A stretch of DNA of 64,000 bases, from the NCBI GenBank assembly GCA_022059125.1, contig JAEUWY010000002.1:4464001-4528000 (forward strand). The letters run 5' to 3'. The notes under the pieces were generated by a model. That model was not told the origin of the DNA. It saw only the letters and a list, made by a program, of their open reading frames with translations, and did no database searches. The DNA is from Corynespora cassiicola (taxonomy: Eukaryota > Ascomycota > Dothideomycetes > Pleosporales > Corynesporascaceae). The position numbers and the translations under genes are program-made. This document shows, one piece after another, positions 44,222-55,860 of the stretch (within the stretch, counting starts at the first letter, position 1; each line of letters opens with the position of its first letter).

Positions 44222-47200
44222 CAGCCCGACCCTGAGCTTGTCGGCAAGCCCAGCGAACAGAGTTCTGGCTCTGTTTCTCCCCGTCGTCGGGCCCGGGGCC
44301 CTTGAATCATGGCCGTCGTCGGCTTAAGCCGCGACTCCGCGACTCCGCGAGCAGCCTGAAGCAGTGAAGAGCTCCCTCGCCCGCGTCCCCTCGACTGCTG
44401 CTGGCCCGCCGTGCCCGCCGTGCCCGCACATGGCACCCCGGCCGGCGCTGCAACCTCTTGCCCGCAATCAGAGCCAAAAGGAACAAGGCTCGAAAAGTGG
44501 AGAGGCCTCATGCGACGGAGCGTCCAGCGTCGTGTCTGCTCCACGTCGTCGACGGCGACGGGTGGAACATTGGACGCCGCCGCCCTTGCATGCTCCATCC
44601 GACACACTCCACTGCCCAGGGAGGGCACATTACAGACACGGCCAACTGACGCAGTAGCCGTAGCCGTGCGGCGTGACAGCACTCCTCCCTCCCAGAGCTG
44701 CTAGCCGTTGTTGTGCCTGCTAGGCTGGCCGACGAATTGGGCACTGAAGCGCCCGTTTGCCCTTCGCGGGCGCGGGAGTCTGCCCTGCCCCAAGATTAAA
44801 CTGGAGAAACGGCACCCTCTGGGCTGCCCGGACGGCTCCGAGTCAGGGCGGAGGCCGCCTTGGAACGCGCAACGCACTACCGTGTGATGTCGATACTGGC
44901 AGAGAAAAAAAAAGTGGTGCCAAGCTCCCGCACGCCCCAGGCTGCACGCTCGCACGCCCGCCGCCGCTCTCCACGCCGCGCCAGACCGCACGCTCCAACA
45001 TGCCCCCCAACACGCTCCGCACCCTTGTACGTGCAATGTTGCAATTGCCGGCCGTGCCTACGCGTGACTGCCGCCGCCGCGACACGGCCAGCTGCCCGCG
45101 CGCCCGCGAGCCCGCCGGGAGCGCCTTTGGGCAACGAGCCCGCCGCCCATGTGTAGCCGCGACCGAATAGTCGCGAGCCCCCTTTCGGGACGTGTTCGAG
45201 GTACAAGTGCTCGACGGCGCATGCTAGCCTCCTGTCAGTTTCGTCTCACGTCCTCAGCCTGTGTGCTCAGCCTGCGTCGGCGCCAGTCCGCTTGGGCATA
45301 GCGTCACGGCCCGATTGACGATCGGCTGCACGGACTCGCCGCGCAGCCAACTACTCCATACCTAGGTAGCTGGAGCACATCAGGGCGAGCCTGCTGCTCC
45401 GCTGCCCGGCACCCTCCTCGACGCGAGCACAGCACCTTCGCCTCCGTCGTGGCTCGCCATTGCCATTGCCGTTGCCCTCGACGACGATGACGACGCCGCC
45501 GCTGGCCACGGCGACACCGTCCGCTTGGCGCCACCCCCCTTCCAGCCTTGCCATTTGAAACAGCTGTTTCACACCCAACCGTCGCTCAACCACTTCCCGC
45601 CCGGTTTCGTTTGGCCCACCCCCACCTCCCATGCACAATGACCTCCCATCCTCCAACGCTGCTGCTGCCATGACAGCTCTCAGCATGGCCGCCACGCTTG
45701 GGCGCTGCCCGTCCCTCTCGAGTCCTCCAGCCGGCCCGCTCCCCAGCAAATCAGAATCACGCCGTTCCAATGGCCCAACACCCCCGCTTATGGCCGGCTA
45801 CCCAGGGCTCCCATCTGCCATGGCGGTTGGCCTCAGCCTCGAAAACAGGATGGATCACCGACTATCCCCACTGGATCTCCCTCTCACAGTGCAGAATGCG
45901 GGGTGCCGAGTACGGCCATGGTCGCTCGCTCTCCCGACAAGGACTGCGAGACCAGCCCGTTGCTGCGACACCAAGCAGCCTGCGTTTCGCTTCATCGCCC
46001 GGAGACAAATCATGGTTTGCCCACACGCTGGTCAGAGAGTGTGTTCTGTCCTGCCAGCCCGCCCTCCGACCGGCGCCAGCTGAATTTCGGTAGCCCTGAA
46101 GATCTCGCAAGTGGCTGACGGATTTGCTGGACTTGTGCGTGGGGTGTTGGTCAGAGCTTCCTCCCACGCGGCACGTTTACTGCACCCTCGAGATGCGGGG
46201 ACCTCTAGAGTCTAGACGGGAAAAAGGGCCCTGGACCGCTCGCGCCCCTACCTGCCAACGACTGCCAGACGTCCGAGGGGTCATCTGCCCACACCTAGAC
46301 ACAACCAAATGTCTTGATTGCTCGCCTTACGTACATTCTGTTACGCTTCACCAACGCAGCTCGAGTTGGGCGTCCGATAGATTACAGAATCGCGGAAAAC
46401 AGGTCATCTGCAAGCAGATACGATAGCCAAATGATCCTGTCTTCCACCGAAGCCCCACCAGGAACTCAAGCGATAGGCCACGCAAGATAGCGAGACCATC
46501 TGCGAGGCTAGAGTTCCTTCTCCTTGTGATCTCTGGACCCTATCTCTCCCGGCCCCAAGAATTTGCCCTGTGCTACGCCCCATTCGGTACAGGCAAAGGT
46601 AGGAAGAGCTTACCAGCTATTTCGCTGTTTGTACGCATTCACAGCGTGGGCGTTGGATATACAAGAAACCCACGTCCTGTTGTTTTCACGCCTCGTCCGG
46701 TACAAGGAGTCGGCTCGAGTTGAGCTGGTGGCTCTCCTTTCTTCCTTACCATTTCGCCTCCCCTTTTCCTTTAGGCGGCCGTTCCAGCATCTGGACACAA
46801 CCCCTTCTGGAAAGTCGTCGTGGACCTCATATCCACGACGCAGTAATTGAGCATAAACCTCGGATGGCCATTGTTCAAGCGCCTTGACCATTTGCATTCG
46901 AGGGCACAATTGACGACACTCTGAGCCTCACCATGCTTTTATGTCCTATCAATCTGAGGCTAAATATAGACAGTTGCGGTATTAGAAGGCGTGACTTCAA
47001 ACCTCGTCTAAATAAGCCCACTCTCGTACCCTATGAATGTGATGTCGCAACCGCCGCTAGATTCCAGTTTCCCAGACACTACGGCAACCCCGAACACCCT
47101 GTCCTCCGTCGCAACGGCTTCCCCTTCACACCGCTCAGATAAGCTATGGTACCCTCGACATAGCACCATAGGCCATCCAGGATATCACCGATGAGGCACA

Positions 47201-49225
47201 GGAGACTTTTGGGCACTTCCCTGTTTCCAGGGAGGCCTCGCTTCGCAGACACCAACAATTGATCGCGCAGATCTAGTACGCTTAAAGAACAGGAGACCAA
47301 ATTAAGGCATCGGCCAAGAGTCCGCCTCTCCTCGCAGCAAAAAAAAATCATTCTCGACATCCATCGTACATCAACGTACGAAGCGCCGTGGATATAGGCC
47401 ACTACGGGCGGCGCAGCACGGCGCAGCACACCCGATTAGACGCCATGGCACGGTTGGTTGGGGTGCTTCCAGCCGCAAAATCGTCCAGTCGGCCTCTGAT
47501 GAGCAGAGTGATTCGGTACTTCAAAAGCTGGTTTGCCAGTCCCACCTTGGTTTGCGCAGTCTAAGAAAGCATATACAAACGGTTGTCTCCATCTAAGATT
47601 ACGCCGTGCACCCCCACATGGCCGCTCCACATGGGGCCACAATGCACCACATCGAAATCTCACTTTCGCGCTTGTCGGTTCCGCCCTGCGACTGGCATGA
47701 TCCGGTGGCTAGCCTCTAGAGGAATTGGCTTGCGCTAAAGGTTGCGTGGCTGCGCCTCTTCTGTGCCAAGCTGTCGATGGGGCAGTCTGTCGCCGTGGGG
47801 ATGCGCTCTAACAATTGTATCACGTAGGCTCGCACTTGCACACGAGGAGGGAGCAAGTAAGGAGAAGAGTCGGACCGTGCTTGGATGATTGCTTAGCCAG
47901 ACAGTTGCGTTTCTCGCGGTAAGGACAAGATTGGGGGAATAATAATTAACAGGTGGGAAATAAATCTTGTCCAAAGTTCATAAATAGACTCTGTCGTCGA
48001 ACCCCCCTCCGGCGCTAAAAGTTAAACGTTCGCGGTACTATTCGATCCTGCCAACGGCGAAGAGTACACCGAGCCGATATAGGAGTAGCAGATCAGGATC
48101 AGGATTGGGGTTCGGGAGCCTGGCGGAGCCCGACCCTGTTTCGAAATGCGAAAGTGTCCGAAGAAAGCCCAAAGTTTACATGCGCCTAGAGCTTAACTTC
48201 TGCAGACTAGGCAAGACGTGTTTGCTCTGACGCGCATACGGAGCCCTTCCGGGGGAATAGCTGCGAGGATGCCTGATGATTGCCAGCCGGATGATGCGGA
48301 CCGGTCTAGATTCTGCGTCTTAAGTCGCGTTGTCAAATGCTAGATGGCCCGAGACATCCGCATTTGCTGAGACTCAACGGCTATCCTCAACGCACAAAAT
48401 TTAACTTCAGTGGTGGTTTGGGATGCACGAGTGCAAAAGAGCGAAAGCGATCGAACCTTCCCCCACCCCTTTCTCTCCGGAGGCGAAACTGAACATCCGA
48501 TTGCTGCAGCGGAAGACGGCGGCTGATGGGGAGAAAAAAAAAGTTTCAATCTGATCATTGTTACCTACATTTTACGACCCCCCTGCCTACTCTTCATCAT
48601 CTCCAATGATGTCCCTCCATGGTGGTGAGGAGTACTTTCTTGTTTCGAGTCCGAAGTCACGTGCTATTGCCCCATTGTGTGTTGGCGCGCTGTAATCTTC
48701 CTGTCGGAACTTCACCTCGGAGCTCCACTCGTGCAGCTGGGTTTGAAATCCAAAATCGTCATTGACTTGATGCATCAGGAACAGAGCCTCTCACATTGCC
48801 ACCATTTCTCAGCATGGACGTCTCGCTCACAATTGGGATGCCGCACATGGCAAAGTGTGATTCGCATGTGGATACTAGCGTCCTCCGGCATCCAGATCGA
48901 CGTGCCATTTCACGATGAAAGCTCGACATCATCGAGAAGACGATTGGCCATGATTGTTATGCAGTAACCTATTGTACGCATTGAGGGCCCGGAAATGCTG
49001 CTGAAATGGGACGATTGGAGCGCGTGGCCGGTTGACAGACCGATCCTCTGAGTAAACAACGCAGACAACCGTGATGTCGCGACAACGTCATGGATATCTC
49101 AAGGGGAAAAAAAAGCCAACTTTTGTATATCAGCCCCGCCAATGGCCCGTGATGCAAGTTGAAACTCTCGACCTGCGATTCTTCTTTGAATATTCCACGA
49201 AAACACTTGCCCGGAGCAACTTTTA

Positions 49226-51502
49226 ATGGCATCAACAATTCTCGCAAGTGCATCCGACAAAGTAAAGACCATGACTGGAGAAAGAAATCAGAAGGTCGCG
49301 GACCTTGCGCGCGACACCAAGGATGTCCACGACAAGAGCTACAAGATCACCAGTGATTTTGGAGTAAAGCAGACAAATACGGATGACTGGCTGAAGGTGG
49401 CAAGTGAGGACAAGACTGGCCCCATGTTGCTCGAGGATCCGTTCGCTCGCGAGAAGGTATGTTCTTGGTCAGAGTACTACGCCAAATCACAGACCTAATC
49501 AACTTAGATTCACCGATTCGATCACGAACGCATCCCCGAACGAGTAGTACACGCCCGAGGCGCAGGCGCCCACGGCAAGTTCACTCTTTTCGAGTCGGCA
49601 TCGGATGTCACCTCAGCAGGCGTTCTCACTGATACTTCGCGTGAAACTCCTGTCTTCCTTCGATTCTCCACCGTGCTTGGCAGTCGGGGCTCTGCGGATA
49701 CCGTGCGCGATGTTCGTGGATTCGCCCTCAAGTTTTACACACAGGAAGGTAACTGGGATATCGTTGGAAACAACATTCCCGTCTTTTTCATCCAGGATGC
49801 GATGAAATTCCCAGATGTCATTCATGCCGGAAAGCCAGAACCGCACAACGAAGTCCCTCAGGCCCAGTCGGCGCACAACAACTTCTGGGATTTCCAATAT
49901 CTGCATCCCGAGGCCACGCACATGTTCATGTGGGCCATGTCTGATCGCACAATTCCCCGTTCATACCGTATGATGCAAGGATTTGGTGTCAACACGTTCA
50001 CCTTGATCAACGACAAAGGCGAGAGACATTTCGTCAAGTTCATTTTCACTCCCGAGCTGGGCGTACACAGCTTCGTTTGGGATGAGGCTCTCAAGATTGC
50101 TGGCCAAGACCCAGATTTTCACCGCAAGGACCTTTGGGCCGCCATCGAGAGCGGAGCATTTCCCAAGTGGAAGTTCGGTATCCAGGTCATTCCCGAGGCA
50201 AAGGAGCACGATTTCGAGTTTGACATCCTCGATGCTACCAAGGTGTGGCCCGAGGAACTTGTCCCTATCCGCTACATTGGCGAGCTAGAGCTGAACCGCA
50301 ATGTCGACGAGTACTTTACTCAGACCGAGCAGGTCGCCTTCTGCACAGGGCATGTCGTGCCAGGAATTGGTTTCAGTGACGATCCGCTGTTGCAAGGGCG
50401 CAACTTTTCCTACTTTGATACCCAGCTCAGCCGATTGGGCGTCAACTGGCAGGAGCTTCCCATCAACAAGCCTGTCTGCCCTGTCATGAATCACAACCGC
50501 GATGGTGCCATGCGCCACACCATTACTAAGGGCACCGTCAACTACTGGCCCAACAGGTTCGAGGCTGTGCCTCCTGCCAAGCCCGAAGAGGGTGGCTATC
50601 TTGACTATCCTGAGAAGATTGCCGGTATCAAGTCGCGGATGAGGAGCAAGAAGTTCAGGGAGCACAAGAGCCAGGCAGAACTGTTCTACAACTCCCTCTC
50701 CGAGGCCGAGAAGAACCATGTCATGAACGCTCTGGCGTTCGAGCTCGACCACTGCGATGACCCTATCGTGTACTCGCGCCTCTGCGATAGGCTCAGTGAG
50801 ATTGATCTCGGCCTTGCTCAGAGCGTGGCTGAGATGGTCGGCGGCGACATCCCACAAGAGCAGAAGCGCCCTAAGCACAACAAGACGGCCAAGGGTCTCT
50901 CCCAGCTCGAGTACATGCCAGCCGAGCCTACTATCGCAACCCGCATGGTTGCCATCATAATTGCTGATGGTTACGATGCTGTTGCCTACAACGGCATCTA
51001 TGCTGCTTTGAAGGCTGCAGGCGCTCTGCCATTCACCATTGCCCCAAGGAGAAGCGCAATCTATGCCGAGGGAGAAAGCAAAGAGACTGGCAAAGGTGTG
51101 ATTCCAGACCACCACCTCGAGGGCATGCGTTCCACCCTCTTTGACAGTGTCTTCGTCCCCGGTGGCTCCAAGTCGATCGAGACTCTGAGCAAGAATGGAC
51201 GCGCTGTCCACTGGGTGCGTGAAGCATTCGGTCACTTGAAGGCAATTGGTGGCACGGGAGAGGCTGTCAAGTTCATCCGCACTGCCGTTGACATTCCCGG
51301 CATGGAGTTTTCTACCTCGGGCGATGTCGTCGACTCGTACGGTGTTGTCACTGCAGCACAGGTGAAGCCCGAGAGCTTCAAGGAAGCCATCAAGATGGCC
51401 AAGGGCGCAATGGACTTTGTCGACGCTTACACATTCGCCATTTCTCAGCACAAGAACTTTGAGCGCGAATTGCAGGGCCTCAGCACCATGGTGGCCTACT
51501 AG
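49226..51502 (+). CDS. Large-subunit catalase
   Basis: Model join(49226..49456, 49508..51502), 741 aa. The 51-nt intron (GTATGT donor, CTAATCAACTTAG branch and acceptor) is in phase 0. Catalytic His92 lies in ERIPERVVHARG, the distal Asn in DIVGNNIPVFF (165/166), and the proximal haem ligand is Tyr379 in NFSYFDTQLSRLG. From about residue 590 a DJ-1/glutaminase-like C-terminal domain follows (MVAIIIADGYDAVAYNGIY), which defines the large-subunit clade. No signal peptide is seen and the C-terminus (STMVAY) is not a PTS1, so it is probably cytosolic. It converts 2 H2O2 to water and oxygen. The H2O2-producing D-amino-acid oxidase gene follows 0.8 kb downstream on the same strand. Confidence 0.96.
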
Positions 51503-52319
51503 GAAATGGTGAGGATAATGGACAGGAGATTGAAAGGACGTTTAAAGAATGAGGGTATACCTTCATATTGTCACTTGGTAAATAGAATAGCATAATATGA
51601 CTCACGATCTATCACACAATCGAAGCCACAAAGTGATATTACTCACACGTACCCGGCACTTCGGCCAAATAAGACTCTGCTGGTGAAGATTCGAGTCCAC
51701 CGGGCGTTTAATACCGCATATTGCGATGCCCACATCCGATGATGTTCTCTACCGCCTTCCGCATACGAAGTCGGGGCTGGGCACTAGGCCCAATCTGTCG
51801 CATCAGTAACTGCACTTTGTCAGGCCAGGCCCCAACGTCCACTCCGAACCCCCGTCCCCTCGCAACCATGTCTAAGCATTTCTAGTCCAGACGTTCCTCT
51901 TCTTCGTTCTTGCAGCTAATCTTATCATTCGATTGACCTTGTCCCAGTCATATCAGCAATTTGTGGCGCGATAACGGCAAGGAATTCGGCGCTTCTCCGT
52001 CGGAGAACGTCATCTTGGTAGCGGAAATCGGAGTGCAACATGGTCTTGGCATCCACTCCGACCAGGGCTGAACATGCCTTCTACCAGTCCATAATTCTAG
52101 AAGCATGATCTCGCAGCTTGACTTGACCAACCCCCGCGTTTATTTAAAGTAGCCGGTTCCCCCGAGCCGCCAATTCCAATCCACCCTAGAACCCTCGCTC
52201 TACAAACACTCCTTGTCGTTTCCGAGACCTGGGTCCGTATTCGTATATTCTGCAAGCAATACCCCGCCCTAATACTCACCCTCTATCCTATAAACGTCCC
52301 AAACTCTATTATATCCATC
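51503..52319. other. Intergenic interval, promoter region of the oxidase gene
   Basis: 3' flank of the catalase (AT-rich to about 51610), then the upstream region of the D-amino-acid oxidase gene. TTTATTTAAA near 52139-52148 is a possible TATA-like element about 175 bases before the ATG. No gene seen. Confidence 0.4.
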
Positions 52320-53815
52320 ATGTCGCAGACGGAGCAGCAGCAGCAGCACTTCCTCGTATTGGGTGCCGGCGTGATTGGCCTCACGTCCGCGCTTGCGCTG
52401 CGGGCCGCACACCCCTCTGCCACCATCACCATCGTCGCCAAGCACTTCCCCGGCGATCGCTCGATAGAGTACTGCTCGCCGTGGGCGGGCGCCAACTGGT
52501 GCTCGTTCGCAAACGACAACGGGCCCCTCGAAAAGTACGACCGCGTCACGTTCGACAAGTTCGCCGAGCTGGCGGACAAGGTGCCAGAGGCGGGCATCGA
52601 GAGGCAGGCCATGTGGGGCGTCTTCGACGCGTCAATCGAAGAGACGGGCATCCTGAGCGAAGGGACCGGCAAGGTCTGGTACGATGAGTTGGTCGGGGGC
52701 ATGAGGGAGTTGACCCGGGGTGAGTTGCCAGAGGGTGCGGTGTTTGGGCTCGAGTTTCCGAGCACGTTTCGGATAAACACGGGGATCTACTTGCTGTGGT
52801 GAGTTCTTTTGTGTTTTGATTGATTGCATGGTATTACATTGCATCGCATTTCATTTTCTGGACCGTTGTGGTCATGCCTTGGACGCACGCAGCCTAAAAG
52901 ATCCTGGGAGTTGTCTGGCGTCAAAAATGTCATACACGAGCAGAAGCACATCCCCATACATACGTCCAAGACGTCGATCTCCGACTCTCACACACACATA
53001 CACGAGGATTCATGCAAATCCGCGCCCCTCCCCAGGACTAACCAGCAACCCAGGCTTCAACACCAAGTCCTAACCCACCGCATCACCCAAATCCGCCGCC
53101 ACTACCCCTCCCTAACCTCCCTCCTCTCCGACTTTCCCCAAACAACCACCCTCATAAACTGCTCCGCCCTCGGCTCCCTCACCCTTTCCGACGTGCACGA
53201 CCAGAACCTGTACCCCTGCCGCGGCCAGACGGTGCTCGTCGCCGAGCCAAAAGTGCCCCTGCAGCGCATGTACTTTCGCTCCCCCGCCCGCGTGAACCCA
53301 AAGACAAACTACGTCTTTCCGCGCGCGCTCGGAGGCGGTGTGGTGCTCGGGGGGAGCCGTCAGGATGGGGACTGGCGCGCCGAGCCGGATATGCAGCTCG
53401 CCGAGGAGATTGTGGAGGAGTGCTGTAGGTTGGCGCCTGAGTTGGGGAAGCCCGAGGAGTTGCAGGTTATTAGTCATAATGTTGGGTTGAGACGTGAGTG
53501 TTTTTTTTTCTCTCTCTTCTTCTTCTCTTGTTTACTGCTTTTGAAAATTTGTAAGACAGGGGATGGTGTTGAGGCTGACTTGAAATAGCATCGAGGAAAG
53601 GGGGCCCGAGGATTGAGCTTGAGAAGTGGGCGAATGGTGTGCCTGTTGTGCACAACTATGGACATGCCGGGGCTGGGTATCAATCTTCATGGTACGTCTT
53701 GCACAGGCGATGCGTCTCTTTTAGGTGTCTCTGGTACTGACTTTTGTCTAGGGGTTTTGCCGAACGGGTGGTGGAGCTTGTGCAAAAGGCACTGGAGCAG
53801 AAATCGAGGCTTTGA
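52320..53815 (+). CDS. D-amino-acid oxidase with peroxisomal SRL tail
   Basis: Model join(52320..52798, 53036..53493, 53589..53691, 53752..53815), 367 aa, in frame at every junction. The FAD-binding motif is VLGAGVIGLTSALALR near the N-terminus. YCSPWAGANWCSF and FRINTGIYLLW follow. Exon 2 gives LYPCRGQTVLVAEP and NYVFPRALGGGVVLGG. Exons 3 and 4 give VVHNYGHAGAGYQSSWG, the DAO/DASPO C-terminal signature (here HAGAG where HGGxG is usual). The enzyme oxidises D-amino acids to 2-oxo acids, NH3 and H2O2. The last residues, QKSRL, form a PTS1-type signal, placing it in peroxisomes. Intron 1 is long (237 nt) and residues just after it fit the family less well, so that junction may need adjusting. 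Confidence 0.9.
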
Positions 53816-54278
53816 GGAGGGTTCTTTCTGGAGAGAAGGATGGATGCAAGATATACGACCGTAATGTGGTAATGGAATATTCTCTTGTGGCACATTTATT
53901 TTAGCTGTTGAGACAAGGTTTCTGGTTTGACATATCAGTTGCTGAATCTTGGGCCGGGCGTTTAATTCGTTTGTCTTACGATGTTGACAGTAGAGCCCAT
54001 CAATCATCTGTGCCGTGGATGTTATTGAGTCATGCTAGAAGAAAGCCTGGCACAGCATGCAGATATCAAACACAATATTTTGCTCTGATCCAAAACAACC
54101 TCTCAGTAGTCGACGTGCATTGGCACTTGAGTTTCCAAGTAGCCTCAGTGCACACAGCTGGAGGCTAATGCTAATTTTACGAATGATCTGTCTATCAAAC
54201 TTCTCCTTCGTTTCCCTGACTTCACTTGAAAACCACACTCTAATATATTCCATGCACGAATCACATGCAACCCTCTGC
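53816..54278. other. Short intergenic interval between convergent genes
   Basis: 463 bases between the stops of the oxidase (plus) and tyrosinase (minus) genes. AT-rich; no gene seen. Confidence 0.5.
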
Positions 54279-55783
54279 TCACTGATAAACATAGCAAAAC
54301 GGCCCCGAAGTCGTCGAAAACAGCTGATTACTCGGAAGATTATTCTTTCCCGCAGGCGCCACAACGTCGAGATTCTGAATGTCAGTGGGTTTTCCCCGCG
54401 CGCTGTTGGGGTTCATCCAGTTGGTTCCCCCTATGATTCCACGTCAATACCAATCAATCCCCAGAGATCGAGAAGAAGACTTTGAGAGTCACCAGCCCGT
54501 GAATGGGGGATACATACCTTCGTACTGACTCACCCGCTTCTTGACCTCGGCCTCGAGATGGTTGGCCCACATCCACCAATGCCTATCCAACTGCCCATGA
54601 TGCAGCCAAAACGCCGGCTCAGCCGGCGAAACATAGACATCACCTCCGGGATCTCCTATCGGGCACACACAAGTCAGCACCACATATTCTCTCCAACGGT
54701 GCGCGCACACGCACACGCACACGCGCGCGCCGCAACAGCACCGGGCGGCCAAAAGACACTCACCCCAGATGGAAAAGTGGCCCCCGCTATGGATGGCAGT
54801 CTTCTGCATGGTGTCCTGCTGCACCGAGTCCTGGAACCGGCCAATGGTCGCGCTGCCCGTGATGTGCGCGGCCAGGTCGGCGGGCTGCAGCGAGTGGGCG
54901 ACGAAGTAGTTGTTCACGTCGCGGCGGAGGCAGCGCGGGTTGTCGCCGAAGCCGTCGCGCTGGGGGTTGGACGGGATCTTGAGCGCGGGGTCCATGGTCG
55001 GCATCACGGGGCCGAGGCGGATGGTCAGGCTGAGCGGTTGCGGGAAATGCGTCAGTGCTGTGGCTTCGTTGGAGGGGGGGAGAGGAGGAGGCTTACTTTG
55101 CAAAGGGGCCTTGGTAGACGCAGCCACCGCCAGGTCCTGCGGGGACGGGCCGCCCGAGGAGTCCGCCCTGGTGTGGGACGGCCTCGCCGTTGCCGCCCAT
55201 GCTGTACTCGTCGCCGTTGAAGATGGGCGAGGTCGTCAGGTCGGAGTACTTGCCCCAGTTCCAGTAGGGTTGGGTGCCTTTGAAGGCGCATTCCGTCTTC
55301 AGCGCCGCCTCAAAGGCCCAGATGTAGTATCGGTGCCAGTGCATGAAGTTGGCTGTGCTGTGGACCGAGGGTGTCATGTTCATGTGGACGACCACGAAGT
55401 CGTCGTAGCGAGACTTTGCTCCGGGGTATTTTCCGGCGGGTAGTTTGCTGGGTTTTTCGAGGAGGCATTTTACGGATCGGGTGTATTCTTTCCTCTCGTC
55501 TTTCGTCAAGTCACCGCTATCATTTTGATTAGTTTCATCTGAGATGCAAGTGATCATAGACTCACAATTCTTTGCGTATTTGAACATTGGCTTTAGTGCA
55601 TCCCGAACGTGTCATGCCATCCGAGAGTGTGCCATCGAGGACCTTGTATGCATTGGCGAGGGCCTGCTTCTGAATGTCGTCTGTGGATAGGCTCTGCCTC
55701 TTCGAGAACGGCCAAGCGCTCACTCCAGAGGAGAAACACAACGATGCCACAAGGGCGTTTATGATGGCCGCACCTCCAGTCAT
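54279..55783 (-). CDS. Secreted tyrosinase (type 3 copper)
   Basis: Model complement(join(54279..54430, 54518..54655, 54764..55029, 55097..55516, 55566..55783)), 397 aa. The introns are 87, 108, 67 and 49 nt, and frame is kept throughout. A signal peptide precedes AWPFSKRQ (KR suggests propeptide cleavage). The CuA ligands are His117 (FVVVHMN), His125 (SVHSTANF) and His134 (HWHRYY). CuB has His293 and His297 (IHSGGHF) plus the HH pair 320/321 in AFWLHHGQLDRHWW. The C-terminus (SGPFCYVYQ) fits short secreted fungal tyrosinases. It oxidises monophenols or diphenols to quinones, for melanin or substrate cross-linking. An alternating CA/CG tract (about 54700-54732) lies inside intron 3. Confidence 0.94.
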
Positions 55784-55853
55784 TTTGGTCAGTCCTCGTC
55801 TTCACGGCTGCATCTTCTCAGCGGAATCGCCTTGTCACTACTCGAGTGCACTG

Positions 55854-55860
55854 CTTTATA
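55854..55860 (-). promoter_or_regulatory. TATA box of the tyrosinase gene
   Basis: TATAAAG on the minus strand, 71 bases upstream of the start codon. The spacing suits a core promoter. Confidence 0.5.

Larger units (their letters stand above)
42145..49225. other. 7-kb gene-poor, repeat-rich interval
   Basis: No supported gene. From 42.6 to 44.25 kb it is packed with microsatellites (separate entries). From 44.3 to 46 kb it is GC-rich with many chance ORFs. From 46 to 49.2 kb it is of mixed composition with only short frames. The last 300 bases lead into the catalase gene. Confidence 0.45.

Noticed and set aside
50285..51451. 388-aa ORF antisense to the catalase gene
   Set aside because: It mirrors a highly expressed gene with biased codons, which suppresses stops on the opposite strand. 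It has no domain and no splice or promoter signals.
51680..51710. tRNA-like B-box (GATTCGAGTCC)
   Set aside because: The flanking bases do not form a five-base T-stem with a seven-base loop, and no A-box or acceptor stem pairs around it.
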